Assembly (NCBI GenBank): GCA_016785225.1
Contig: JAFBJZ010000900.1
Span: forward strand, 1 to 64,000
Source: Psettodes erumei
Taxonomy: Eukaryota > Chordata > Actinopteri > Pleuronectiformes > Psettodidae
Length of the DNA stretch: 64,000 bases
Reading direction: 5' to 3'
Program-made: the position numbers and the translations under genes
The notes under the pieces: model-generated
Database searches by the model: none
Seen by the model: the letters and a program-made list of their open reading frames with translations, nothing else
Told to the model about the DNA's origin: nothing
Shown: piece by piece, positions 30,901 to 44,222 of the stretch
Position numbering within the stretch: position 1 is the stretch's first letter
Layout: each line of letters starts with the position of its first letter

Positions 30901-33900
30901 ATGGGGGGTGGGTAACTCTTGGCAAGAAAACAAACTAAAAATGATAAACTTTCCCATGAACAATGCAAAGGTTTCATTTAACATTATGTGAGGGTGAGGA
31001 TCAGAGTTGCGTAGCGGGTGTTCACCTGTAGCTGTCGTCTCTGGATCTCCTCCACCATGATGGCGAGGCACTTGGTGAAGTCTGTTAGATCCTGGTCAGC
31101 TGTTTCTATCAGTTTGCAACCCTGCGCGCATAAAAGAAGGGTTGAAACACACACACAGGGGACAAAACACAACAAATCAGGTAGATGAACACATGCGCAG
31201 ACAGCAAAAACAGAAACCCAAGCAGATAGATAAGGGATAGGGGGATAACAGAGTATGGAAAAACTGAGCGAGATAGAGAGATGGGGAGTGGTAAAAATCA
31301 GGATTTTAGTGTTCTCTGGCTGTCTGCGGGCTGCGTTGCTGAATAATGTAGACGTTCCAGTCAGTGGCCCTAAACTACAGCATCCAGGTAAACAACCCAA
31401 GCTCCCACTTTCGCTCCCTCTCTCCACACACAGTCACTCTCCTCCTTAAAACACACCAGCTTCCCTATTTCCCGTGCACGCGCACACGCACTACAGTCGG
31501 TTCACACAAACTTGTTCTCTCTGCTCTTTTTGATCCCATCCTCCCCTCCCTCTCATCCCCTCCATCTCTGCCTCCCCTTGTCTCCCCCTCCCTCCCTTTG
31601 CGGCCGCTTTTCTGTTCTCTGCCTTCCATTTATGCAGAATTATTCACCGTTTCCAACAAATCTCTGAAGGAACGCCTCAAACTTTCCCATTGTTCTGCTC
31701 CTAAAGCATTACCATAACAGTCTGTGCTTTCTCACAGAAAAAAAAAAAAGAAGGTATTACTCTTTTTTTTTTCCCGGGCAACCTGTGTGATATTTGTGAA
31801 AAGGGACTAATATTACACACAGCTGCAGAAGGGGTGAGAGGGGAGGGAAAAGGAGAGTGTCAGTGCTGAAGGCAACACCGTATGTCCGTGTGCAACTCTG
31901 TACGTGTGTGATTATGTTTGTGCGACTGTGCGGTGAGGCACTGGATATGCATTCCAAACTGTAAACGGCGTATATCGTTGCGGGTCTGATCACAGTAACA
32001 CACAGAGTGACACAGCACAACGACCACACAGGCACCGCATTGTCCTTCCTCTGAGGTGTTTGTGTGTGTGTATTTATGTGACACCTTACCCTGTATTTAT
32101 TATTTACTGAACTGAGCTTCACTTCCCTTCAAGTGTTCTGCTCTGACATTTTGCTTGTTACAGACAATGGAAAGTCCACTTGAGAGAAGAACTTGCATTT
32201 TCTCTTTTTTTTTTGTCTCGACCTTGGAGAGCTCAGCTGTAAACAACTTTTTTCGAGCAGCTAGGGAGCCGGGGAGCCAAGACTACGACGTCATCAGAAG
32301 ACTCGGGGGCAGCGCTGCATTCTACCTTAGCTGTGTTGATATATATTTAGTAAAAGTGCATTTGCATATTGTGTTAAACTGCTTTTAAAGCAAGCTCATT
32401 TATGTCTTCTCTCTCGCAGAATTGCCCACTGCTGCCAGTCCCATCTGCATCCCAACAAGCTCCAGACCATTTACAGTATCTTGTTTAGGTTAAAGGTAAT
32501 TTATGTGCGGTTCGGAGCCATGTGTTTGGCTATTTGCAGCCTGATAGGCTCAACTCGAAACAAGAACGTTTGAGTTGCTTTTGATTAGACGAAGAATTAT
32601 ATTTTTCCTTTGAGAGCGCAGGAACAAAGGATTGTATAAAGTTTGCCTTACCCTGGGTGAGGAGGAAGTGCACTAAACCTGTGAAATGGGGTTTTTGATG
32701 ACTGGGTGTAAATGCATCTTGAGAGCACTGACAGCTGCGGCCATGTCAGATTGCACACTTGTAGCCGCTCCGATGATTAAGTCTGCATGTTCTTGTCAGT
32801 GCTGGAGATTCTCTAGCGTGAGAGCCTTTTAAAGCCAGTGAAGACCCCAGACAGTCTGTTAGTGTGATCTCAGTTTTGCTGAGTTGCTGGAGGCTCAGTG
32901 CACTTTACAGCATCAAGGGCTGTTCGGGGAGAACATGTGGCTATTAAGGTTCACATGTATTTGCTTTGAGATGCTGAAATTAATCATCTGAAATACTCCA
33001 CAATACATACACTGCATGTCTGTATGTATGTTGCATGTTGCAAGACAGCAGGGTTCTGTTGTCCAAGCTTTTAAATTCATCTGTCCCACGTGCTCTTTGT
33101 TTATGTGTGTATGTGTGCATGAGTGCGTCTCCGTGGGCACCTGTATGTTCTGAGAGTGTGCAAGTTACTCACCTTGTCTGCATAGAAAGCTTTGACCTCA
33201 GCAGTAATGGAATCAAAATCCCCACTGATATAGTCGGGGAGGAAGCTGCATGTGAGGATAGAGACAGAGGGAGAGGGTTAAGATCGCAGGAAAGGCAGAG
33301 AGGCCGAGAGTGCGAGGCAGAGATAGAGGAGGGAAGAGGGAGAGAGAGGACATGGGGACATGTGTCAGCTCCTTGATCTGTGCAGCGAGGGAGAGGAGTG
33401 ACGCCGCCGGGGGAAGATGGAGAGACATGGAGATTGACAGGGTGATTCTCTGTGGCACTGAGCCCGGCCCTGTCACACTCACCAAACACACACGCACAGC
33501 AAACAGTGGAGATGCGCAGATTGATGGCGAAAGCACACCCAGCCGTACATGGCAGCATACACAAGCAAATCTAATAGGTTGATGCTTACAGTGCATCGAA
33601 ATAAGGTGAACCATATGAACATAAGCACAGTATTAACAGGGCTGGAAGCAATTTCATCCCGAGTCACTCAAATGCAGAAGCACAGCAAAGAATAGATCTC
33701 TCTCTCTCGCACACACACACACGCAAACAACGTATGTAAACACAGACTAGCAGAGCATGAAGTAGCTGGTGTTCATCAGACATTGACCTGTTTCATTACA
33801 CTAGCACTGAGCATCAGTTTGATCATGACAGATCACTGTGCAATTTGATGTTTCCATGCACACATTATATGCCGCGATAGGTGAAACGAGATAATCTGCT

Positions 33901-36900
33901 CATTTGTGCGCAATAACGGTTGGGCCAAGAGGCGGCAGGCTACAAGATTTGGATATAACACGTACACGTAGATGGTGACTGTTCAAATATCGCTGACAAG
34001 CAGATTCCAGTACTGTAGTGTACATAAGGGTAATTGCTTTTAAGAGACTGTCAATAAAAAAGGCATGTTTTTTCTTCGAGAAAGTGGCAAGTGGGTCAAA
34101 GTTGTGTTTCTTGCTACAACAAAAAGACAGTCAATTTGAACATCAAGGGAAACGTGGAAAAAATTAGGAAATCACTGCTGATTACTGCCTGTCCTTCCTG
34201 TGTAAATTAATAATAATATGCTAATGAAATTATGATGATAGAAATATCAAATAAATTACCTTTTGTTTTTTTTAAAAAAAAGGCTGAAAAGTGTGCAGCA
34301 TCTATGCACGTATTGCGACAGTTCCCTATTTTTTACTTCACGTGCATAAAATTATGTGTTGCCTCTTCATGTTTACAGTGCTGGCCGATGCAAACGTGCA
34401 GGGACCGCTACTGGCAATTAAAGTTTTAAAAAGCTTAACGTTTGCCTTCGTAAGAGCACTGTACGTGCACATTAATGAGCGTTCCTTTTCTGTATGTATT
34501 TGGCCGATTATGAAATGGGAGAAGCAAAATCGAAATGCAATTTGTTGGCATAAAAATTAATTCAGTCGGCCCTACTTTCCCACGGTGTACGGCTCACATG
34601 AATTACTGAAGCAGCGCCGAATATCGAAAACCTGTGCAGAAATACCATGTTAATACACGCAATTAGGAGGATTAAACCTGGAAATTAAACTGGGCAGGAG
34701 GTTTGGGAGTATATGTACGTGCAGGCTTTGCATTCTGAATATGAATTTCCCTTTGTATTTCATTCATCCAGTACAACTGTGCTTTGAGACAAGCCGTATT
34801 CTCGGGGTGTTGGAATTAAGAGGGTCTGTCGGCGAAAACAGCCCAAATCTACGGGCCGCTACCGAGTAAAACATTCCTGTGGAGGGGGTGGGGGGGTGGC
34901 CCTCTGTTTATTCCATTTGTGTGTGTGTGTGTGTGTGTTTATGTGTAAGGAGCACGACCACGCAGGGATGCAGTGGCTGCTATCTAGAAGCATTAACAGG
35001 TCTGACATTACGATTTCATGCTTGGTTGGACGTAGTGTGTTTGCGTGCGCTTGTTTGTGTGCGACGCCCCTCACCGGGAGGCGAGAGCGATGTTCCGGAC
35101 GGTTGAAGAAAGAGATACAGAAGGATTATTCCCTCCCTCCCTCCTCAGCGTTGCCATTTACAGCAGCGAGATACGGAGAGACAAACTGAACAGCAACCGC
35201 ATGCAATCTGCTGCTGCACACACACACATCTACCACTAGCATGCGCAAAGACAATTGAGTACAACCCTTCCTGAGCTGGAGAAAAAAAAAAAAACGACAA
35301 AAAAACTTTCCTAGTCCATGCACACACATTCGCAGGTGCTGAAATGTGCACGCATGCACATGCAATATGCACAAAACTCCAAAAATATGCAGGGCCACAC
35401 AAGCGCACACACACACATACCCTTCTTAGAATACAGGACACGGCGATTGCATATCCGTTCAGAAATAACCTTCGTGTGACAGATGAGCTTTACGCACTTA
35501 CACACACACACACACACACACACACCCCTTTGTGACCTGCGTGCCTGACACCATCGGCTGATAGTAATGGACCGGGAGAGCTTCTAAAACGTGCATTTGT
35601 GTCCGGGCGTCGTGCGTCTGACAGTCTTCACTTCCGCATTAATATTAACTGACACTTTAATTTGGATGGGAAATAGAGCATTTTACCTGCGGTTTGTCTG
35701 AGCACCGCAGGGCGAGGACGGCTGCGTGACCTTTGCCTGTGTTTGCGTGCGTGTGTGTGTTTGTCTATCAGCCCGCCTGTGTATCTCTCTCGCTCTACAC
35801 ACATCCCCTCCGTATCCGTTTTCCTCCTCTCGTCCTTCCCATGTTGCCCTCTCCTTCGCACCCTTTTCCAATCTCCTCTCATTTCCGCTCGGCAGTACTT
35901 ACTTTTTTTTTTCCAAGCGATTAAGGCAACTTTCCTTACCACCTCACTGAGAGAAAATAACATCACTTCCCCTATACATTCATTTTTTCATCTCTGTTCC
36001 GGCCTCGTTTCCTAAGCAGGCAAGACAACATCCTTCCGCAGGAACACTTAATTACAAGAAACTGTTGTTTTGCTCATACTCTCTCGCTCCGTCATATCTT
36101 TCATCATCCCCTGAATCAGAGCATGACGAACGCTCTTCTCCTTTTCCTCGTCTTCTTTATCACTTGAGAAGTCGTGGCTCTGATTACTCATCTCGCTCTG
36201 TCCCATCTCCCAATCAGAGGAGGAGAGCCAGTGATTGGGTGGAAGGAATTATTTTGAATGGCATCATTAACGGCCCATATACATAAACAGGTGAAAGCAA
36301 AGCAGTATCGTGTGCTCATCAGTCTTAGTCATATGAACACTGATGTGAGCTGAGACAAACTCTGGATATGTATGTGTTGCACGATTTTTCACGAGATGTA
36401 ACTTGTCAGCCTTTGTGAGTGCATGTGCCAGAGAACATGGGTTGAATGCGTTTCTTGGAGCATGGCCTCATTAGAAAATCAGTCATCATCAGTCATCTGT
36501 CCAGCGGCAACCCCTTGTGGTCATGTGGTGAATAATGACTGTCCTTTAAGAGAAGCAGACAGCAGACGTGGCACGGCGACACAAAGCCTCTTGGGGGAAA
36601 AGGTCGTCGATCTGTGTCTGCCTTAGCTACAGAGGCCACACCTATCACCTCGTCTCCTACCAGCAGTCGGCATTGGTTTAAATTTGACCGTCATATTTTC
36701 ATATCAGACTGCAACTAACTCAGTGCATGAGAGTTTACCAACACGTATACAAATCATCTCTGGGTTGTAGTTTTGGTAATATGCGTTATTTTGGAAGGCA
36801 TTTTCAAATCAACTCCAATGACTTTCCAGTATGAGGGCCCGCTGGTTTTAATGTAAGTTGTTAGTTTGCAGATGAGTGTGGTTTATATGTCTGGCTTCAT

Positions 36901-39822
36901 AATAAAGCAGCGCCGCAATAACCGGCATGAAAAACAACCAACGTGCTAACAGAGCCCAAAATAATCCCACCGCAGCCGAGATTGTAATGAGCGAAAACTC
37001 GGGGCACAGGAGTGAGCTCGCTTACATGCTGATGTACATGTGTCTTTACCACGCTCGTGAACATCTGTATGGAAACAGTTACAAAACACCTGGTTGCACG
37101 TGATTGGATGTATGAATGTGAACTCACATTCATACCTTCGTGCCCGTCGACGCTGGATTTCTTCATGTGTGCGATCCCGCCGTGTTAAATCCCAAAGTTA
37201 ATCAGCGAGATGCCTGTCGACACACAAACTAATAACCAGACAGTCATAAATCCACACACCTCTTGCCCCCAAACGGCGTACACTAAGTTTATTACCTCTC
37301 AGTATTTCTCTCAGGGCGATTAGGTATACTGAAGAGGGAAACAGAGAGGGACTGAAAGAGAGGTAATTGTCATTTTAATCTGCCTTAATTGTTGCAATTC
37401 TAACACAATTTACTTAACAAAAACTAATGACAGCGCATGTGAAAACAAGTGTAAAGCCATCACATTAAAATGACAGGCCCGGCTCCCCGTGCTCATCAGC
37501 TCAACTCAGCATGCCAATTTCCTACGCAGAGCATCAAACACAGAGGGGAATTTGCAAATCAGTCCATAATAGACAATCTCCACCTGGCGTGTTGCGGCGT
37601 AGCGAGCCTGAGAAGGAAAATATCTGGACCGAGAAACGGGTGAAAACTAGTTGTGGCTGTGAGCTTCTTGACAAAAGATGACACGGTGTTGAGAAGGCAG
37701 TAAAGAGGAAGGAGCCACTGCCTGGTGTAATCAGAGGTGTCACAATTTCGACTCCAAAACCGAAAATCGATCGAAGCAACCTGCCGATTCCGACCTGTGA
37801 ATCCAGCTGTGTGGGGTCGTCAGTTCTCCCAGCATTCTTTTCTCCCTCCACCCCCAAAGAGGGAAATAAACGCTTTAAAGCTGACACCGCGAGGAGCATT
37901 AGCAAGGAGCCAGCGGCAAATTACTTGCTTCCCAAAAGTCACCGCTGCGGAAATTTTTTGCGTTCCCTATGAGTTATTTCAAGAAAACTGCTGTTTGTAG
38001 GCGACGCAATGTGGCAGTTGTCAGGACCAAAAAAAACCCAAAAACCCAGCAATGTGTAGTCTAATCATGGATTTGGAGAATCTCATCACCCCTAAATGTA
38101 ATCCTCTTAATTGCTGGCCTTCTCCATACCACACACAGCTAAACTTTGATTACAGCATATTTGGACCGAACCCCAAATGGCGGTTTTGATGCGTGTCCAA
38201 ACAGTTCAGTGTCTTTTTAAATCTGTCTTCACAAATATCAGCCTATCAGCCTCAGGAATCTTCTCTGATGGCATCTGCATGACAGGTCAGCTAACAAGGG
38301 GACTGAGCCCACCACCTCTTTAGATACTCTATGCACTTTTAATACAGCTATACTATAAATAATATACTCTGAAATTACGAACAGAACGAGAAACTGTCAC
38401 ACATCCCTTTCGCCGCTAAGTCTTACAGAATAACGTGTTTTTTTTGCTCTCGACAGCTTCATTTGCTGAGGCTGACAGCATTATCTTCACCGTACGCAGC
38501 CCTGTGCTGACACAACCGCGCTCCGAAAATCTCTTCCACATATACACTCGCATCATGCAGCGATTTCACAAACCCACACACAGACGCCGAGGCAAGTTTT
38601 ATAAACCCTGCTCGTGCGCAATTACCTCTGCCCACATCCAGCCGCGGTCCTCCCTTTTTCCATCCGCATTACGACTTCCTTTCTTCCCAGAGGATTTGAT
38701 TAGACGCAGAAATGAGACAAAATATAATTTAGAAACAAGGAAGATGCCGGGTCTCATTCGCACGCAGGAGCCGAGGGGGGTGGGGGGGTGGGGTCTCAGC
38801 TCTGGCGAAAGAGCCTAAGCTCCCATGAAAGCAATTTTAGCACAAGTTTGGTATATAATAATAATTTCCCGCTTTCTTTTATGAGGTGAAGGCTTTACGT
38901 GGCGGACTGTTGCTCAGTGGTCAAGTTGGTGAGCTGGAAATATTTCTCTTTGCAGAAATAAATTGGGTTTTGTCCCTGTGTGTGTCTGGTGAAATAAAAT
39001 GGTAGAAAACTTTTTTTTTTGTTAATATTCTCATAAATCAGGAATGGCTACAATAAACACAGTAGCCATATAGACTACGGATGTCACTGACTTTTTAATG
39101 GATTAAATAAAACATTATTTTAGACCGGCGCAGCTTACAAAATTCACCACAACCCCATTCAACCTGAGCTCACGGCCCCTTCTGATAGTCTGGAGTCCTC
39201 GCGCTGATTGGATGTGGGTATTTGGTTACTGCTTGGTGACCATCAGCTCTCAACTGAAGGGTTACCATCTGTGCACATACATGACCGCATATCAGAGTTG
39301 ACTACTGTTTCCTGCCCGGAGGTAAGAGGAAAAACATGTGCGGATGAGACCCATGAATAAAAGGCACAACCGGCAATTTCGCGCAAGTAAATAATGGCAG
39401 TACTTGAGAGTCAATAGCAGAAAGGCAACAAATAAGTGACACAGATTTCCAGGGAGGGCCGCTTGCACAGAGAGTTCAAGTGCATGCACGTCAGGCATGC
39501 GTGTCCGCAAATAGAAAATCAATAATTAATGGTGAAAGTTAGCTGAGAGGAGGACAGAGCAGGGGACTGTGGGGATTGACCCCGAAACTTTATTGTTGCA
39601 GGCGGACGTGGACAAATGCGCAGAAACGTCAACTTCCCTATTAAGACCGCCGCTCCCCCAAGTAGGTCTGGCATCATCATTTGACCTCAATATTTCAAAG
39701 AAAAGGCTGTAACACAACAATTTTCAATTTTGGTTCTTAAAAGCTGACATGTTCCCCCAGCAGTGAGACAGCACAATTTGTCAGTATTTACTGGCAGGAC
39801 TTTGGGGGGTGGTGGGGATGGT

Positions 39823-39861
<39 letters not shown>

Positions 39862-42800
39862 GGGGGGTGCTGATCCTTTCATGAGTCTGTTGATGTGTAA
39901 GCGACAGTTCAGATGTTGGACCTCTCAGCAGGCTCAGCTCTGCGGGTATCCAACGAAAACAAAATATCCCAGCTTTGATATATTTTGGATTTAAATTTCA
40001 AACTCTGATATTTGGACAGGAAGAAAAAAAAAATTGTCCCCTGCAATAGTGTCACTCGTATATCCACACAGACAGTCTCAGAAGATGGCAGATGCACAAC
40101 ACACACAGACCCACATACTCTGCTCAGTTATTTATTATGCCTTTATCTTGGTTTTAAAAATAATATCAAGCAAGCAATCAGATTTTTCCTCCATCTTTTC
40201 TTAAGTTGTGCTCTTCCTGCGTATTCTCTCGCAACTCCCCTTGCGTCAGAACGTTGCTGCTGTTGTCTCGGCTCCAGCACCGCTAAGCTTGCATGAAACT
40301 TGGCTTTGATTGATTGCTTGCATCTCCCGCTCCCATCTTCCCCTCCTCTCCCTCTCTGTAGTCCATTAGTTATGGTAATGTTGGGTTAAATACATCTTAA
40401 CTTGCTGGTGATTGATTCACCCATCCCCACATGGTGATTTACGTATCTTTTACCCCTTCCCCTCTTTGTTCTTGTTTGTGTTTTTTTTTTTTGTGCCCGC
40501 AGCCTCCATCCTGTGCCTGTGCGATGTCCAACTTTTTTGGGACAGATGCTGCTGGGCTGGGCTAAAAGGGAGGTCTTGGCTGTCAGCTCCGCGGCGCGAG
40601 CTGCTGACAGAGCTCGAAGTGGAAGGTCAGAAGACGAATTTGCTGTGTCGCGCGGACGCGAGAGTGAGCGATGCCTCGGCGGGCGCGGTAACATGCTCAA
40701 ACTCACACTCTGACACCGTGATGCATGACTGGTTGCGTTTTGAAAAGCGCAGCAATGGGGGTGTGTGTGAAAGAAAGGGACATCCAGACACAAAGCATGT
40801 TTGATCGACTATATTGAGGACTGCACACTGAACTCTTCCGCCAATTCTTCAATCCTTGCTCATTGCTATTACAAAAACATAGCTGTCAACCATTTACTGT
40901 GGTAAATACCACTGCATAGTCATTACTGCAGTGTAAAATTCTTCTACCTCCTCCTGTTTATATTTGTTAATGATTGGCTAAAAATTGCCTATCCTCCAAA
41001 AGCATTTTTATGACAGTGAACCGAAATGACAGTTATCATTTTGCTGTTTTGTAACTTAGTAATTATCTTTTCATAATTACCGCTGCGGTTGGTAAACACC
41101 CATTTTTGCCAGTGTTTATCTTGTTAAAGTGATCTTCATCATGCAGTTTGTTTTTGCACTGGTGTTATCGGTCCACAGCGCAGACGTTGACTACTTAAGT
41201 GAAGTGTACGCCGACGCGCAATTTGGTGGCGTTACAGCAAATGGCTTTGGCTTTTTCAAGTGGACATGTGTGAACTGGTAAACATGATAAACATTCACAG
41301 CACAGTACGCCATATTCAGTCTGTGCTGTTTTTAAATGTGTCAGCGAAGCCGACCACACTAACGCATACAACCGCAGCATATTAGCTGTGGAACGCGAAG
41401 GATTTCGGCTTCAAACTTCAGCCCTGACCTCAAGGACGGGAAAAGATATTTGCACTGTGAAAAAGCGTGAATGGGCTTCGATGGCATCACTTTGCCAAAA
41501 CGTCCTCACTTCAGATTTCTCCATCCTCAGACGGTTACAGCGGTAGGATTGCACGAGAACGCACAAAAGCGCGGACGCAGACATGAAAACAACATCACGT
41601 TCACGCGAAAACCCGCGCTCATGTTCACACCTGGGGCGCTAACGTGAAAGCCTTGACACTTCAGGGAACCGGTGGACCCCGTGGATCCATCTCCCTCCAT
41701 TAGCCACAAATATGCAGGTGAAAAAATGTGTTTGCAGAGCGCACGCACACAGAGCTTTTTTTTTAAAAATTTTTATCTTTTTTTTTTTTTTTTTTAGAAA
41801 CACGCACAGTGCCAATGCATCAACAGGATGCATTTTCTCACCTGAAACATGCAACACCCCTTTTTTTCTGGTAAAAAAACCAAACAAACACTTTCTCCAC
41901 TTCACAAATTAACCAATGCAAATGTGAACACAAGACAGACTCACCTCTCACAATCTCCAGCAGTGATGTTATAAAGGTGATTGGCAGCTCCATCAGCACA
42001 TGCCCTCAAGAGAGCTGTTGAGAGACACACACGTTAGTCAGTCTAAATGAAAGCAATTAGTTTTAAACGAACAGCACATCTCACTTGCACTGTAGACACA
42101 TTTCTCCGTTTACTGTTTTGCGTATGATCCAGCAGTGTCACAATGAGCTTAGTTTCCTCCACTGCAGCGGTGAGCTTGGGGTAAATGTGTCTGCTTTACT
42201 TTATGCATCACCGTAGTCTTGTCTAACTGGTGGCACGCACGGTCGTGAAAACACCACTTAAGATGTTCCGGGCCGGATACGATATAGTTTGTTACCCACG
42301 GAAATAAGAGACGTGACCGGCCACTGGCGTGCGCAGTTACACAAGGTGTTTTGAAGACATAATTCTCAGGGGGAGCCTCGAATTATGAGACATACTGTAT
42401 CACTCCTGACATCTTTCGACTCCTCGACACATACGCCTGCTTTCAGCCGAAGCGGCCTAGAGTCTTGCAATAAATGCTCCCGTCATGAGTGTTTTTCAGC
42501 TTTCAGTTTTTATTAAAATTGTGTTAAAGAGGTGAGGATTCAACGGCGTGATCATCCTGGAGGCTGCAGCTGTGGTGCTGTGGAACCGCATCGCTTTATA
42601 TAGACAGGTGTTTCTGTTATTTAGCCATCCGTCAATGATTTGAACGGGGTCGACGACACAGTAGTAGACGTACGGCTGTGCAACCGCAGCCTCCGAAAAC
42701 GATCGCGCAGACGAATCGACATCTCTTTCTCGCAGTTGCAACGAAAACCGAACATCACCATCACCATGAAGGGAGGATTTAACTGCATTAGTTTTTGCAA

Positions 42801-43951
42801 GGCATTCCAAATAAACTGACAGCAGACATCTGTCAGAGCACTGGGTGCAGAAGAACCAATCTATGGAAAAGGAAAAACACAATGCACTATTTAAACACAG
42901 CAACTCTGGGCACCAACAACAGCAATGGCAGCATTCTTACTTTAATCACTGCAGAAATGCGCACAGTTTGAATAAGTTCCAAATTAGTTAGAAAGAGACT
43001 ACCTTTCCGCCAGAGAAAACATAACAAATAGCACACCACGCAGACAAGTAAAGCATTATGCTTAAAAATTAATTTGACCCTTTAAAGGCAAAGTCGGTGA
43101 GAGAGCACTTATCTTTTCTGATTCTGAAAACAGACAAACGAGGCGGTGATTTGCCGCTCTCAAAATGGCATTCAGGCTCTCCAAAATGAGATGCAAACTA
43201 TTTGCAAATGTATGCTCTTTCATGGCCTCTATTCTATTCAAATTGAACAGGCAGCCTATTTTTTTAAGAGCCCTTTTTTTCCTGTTTGAGGCTGTTGTGG
43301 GGGCACACAGGGGAAAAACTTCAAAGCGTCAGCGATGGTTTTTCTGCTTGAACCTCGTTCAAAACTAACTAAAGCCTGCACCAAGGAGACGGGCAACACT
43401 TGTACACTTGCTTTTTCTGTCGCGCTGACTTTCTTTCGCCAACTGTGCCCATTTCCAAAATACATCCTTCAAGTGCGCGCCTGCTTCGGCGTCTTTTGGT
43501 TGTTTGCAAAAAGAAAGTAAAGCAACAAGATATAGTGTATTTTAAAAAAAGCTCCAGTTACAGCTGCTTATAATTTACATATGTGAATGGGTTTACTATA
43601 TGCGGAGAGCAAAGTTAATAATTTGTAGAATCAACATTTTGAAAATGACAAAAAGGTCATATTATTTAGATGCTATAACTGGCATTGATCGTATTTATAC
43701 ATTAAATATCAAAGTTTGCAATTTTCTTCTGTTCCGTTCATTTCTGAGTGAAGTGTAACATGAAAATATGAAGGTGCAGAGTTTGCGCGCCAAGAAACGA
43801 TTGGAATGTAAATGACTCATTATCTCTGACGGAGTGCAAAGGCGGCGAAACTTTTTCAAAACGACAACTTCTGGAATGACAGAAAGACTCTTCTTTAAGC
43901 CTGGTGGTGACAGACTCTAAAGCTATCAGTCATTTGTTTGTGTATATCCAC

Positions 43952-43995
<44 letters not shown>

Positions 43996-44179
43996 TAATT
44001 GTCAGACTTAGGGTTGTAGAACAGTTACTACTGTCTGTCAATCATTTTTCTGTTTGCTTGGCATGCCATTAAAACACACACACACACAGACACACACAGC
44101 TCCAGTAAATCTGATGTGATTATATATGGTGTGCCTCTCAAGTAGTGATATACAGACAGTATATTGAGACGGTATATAG

Positions 44180-44222
<43 letters not shown>

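Larger units (their letters stand above)
33246..41944 (-). other. TPK1 intron between the ADGAANHL and SGDFDSI exons (8.7 kb)
   Basis: The intron is non-coding. It has a GA-rich block (33,250-33,430), GT/CA microsatellites at 34,918-34,938, 35,500-35,525 and 39,821-39,859, a G-rich tract at 38,775-38,793 and a weak tRNA-like fragment at 38,899-38,985. A modestly GC/CpG-rich patch lies at 40,500-40,700. Stretches at 34,440-34,700 and 36,060-36,290 look like possible conserved non-coding DNA. Confidence 0.78.

Noticed and set aside
31364..31717. 117-codon Ser/Pro/Leu-rich + frame
   Set aside because: It comes from a pyrimidine-rich low-complexity tract inside a TPK1 intron, opposite strand, no homology.
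40578..40608. Hairpin CTGTCAGC...GCTGACAG as a regulatory RNA
   Set aside because: Eight-base arms with a long loop in a GC-rich patch are too weak to stand out from chance.
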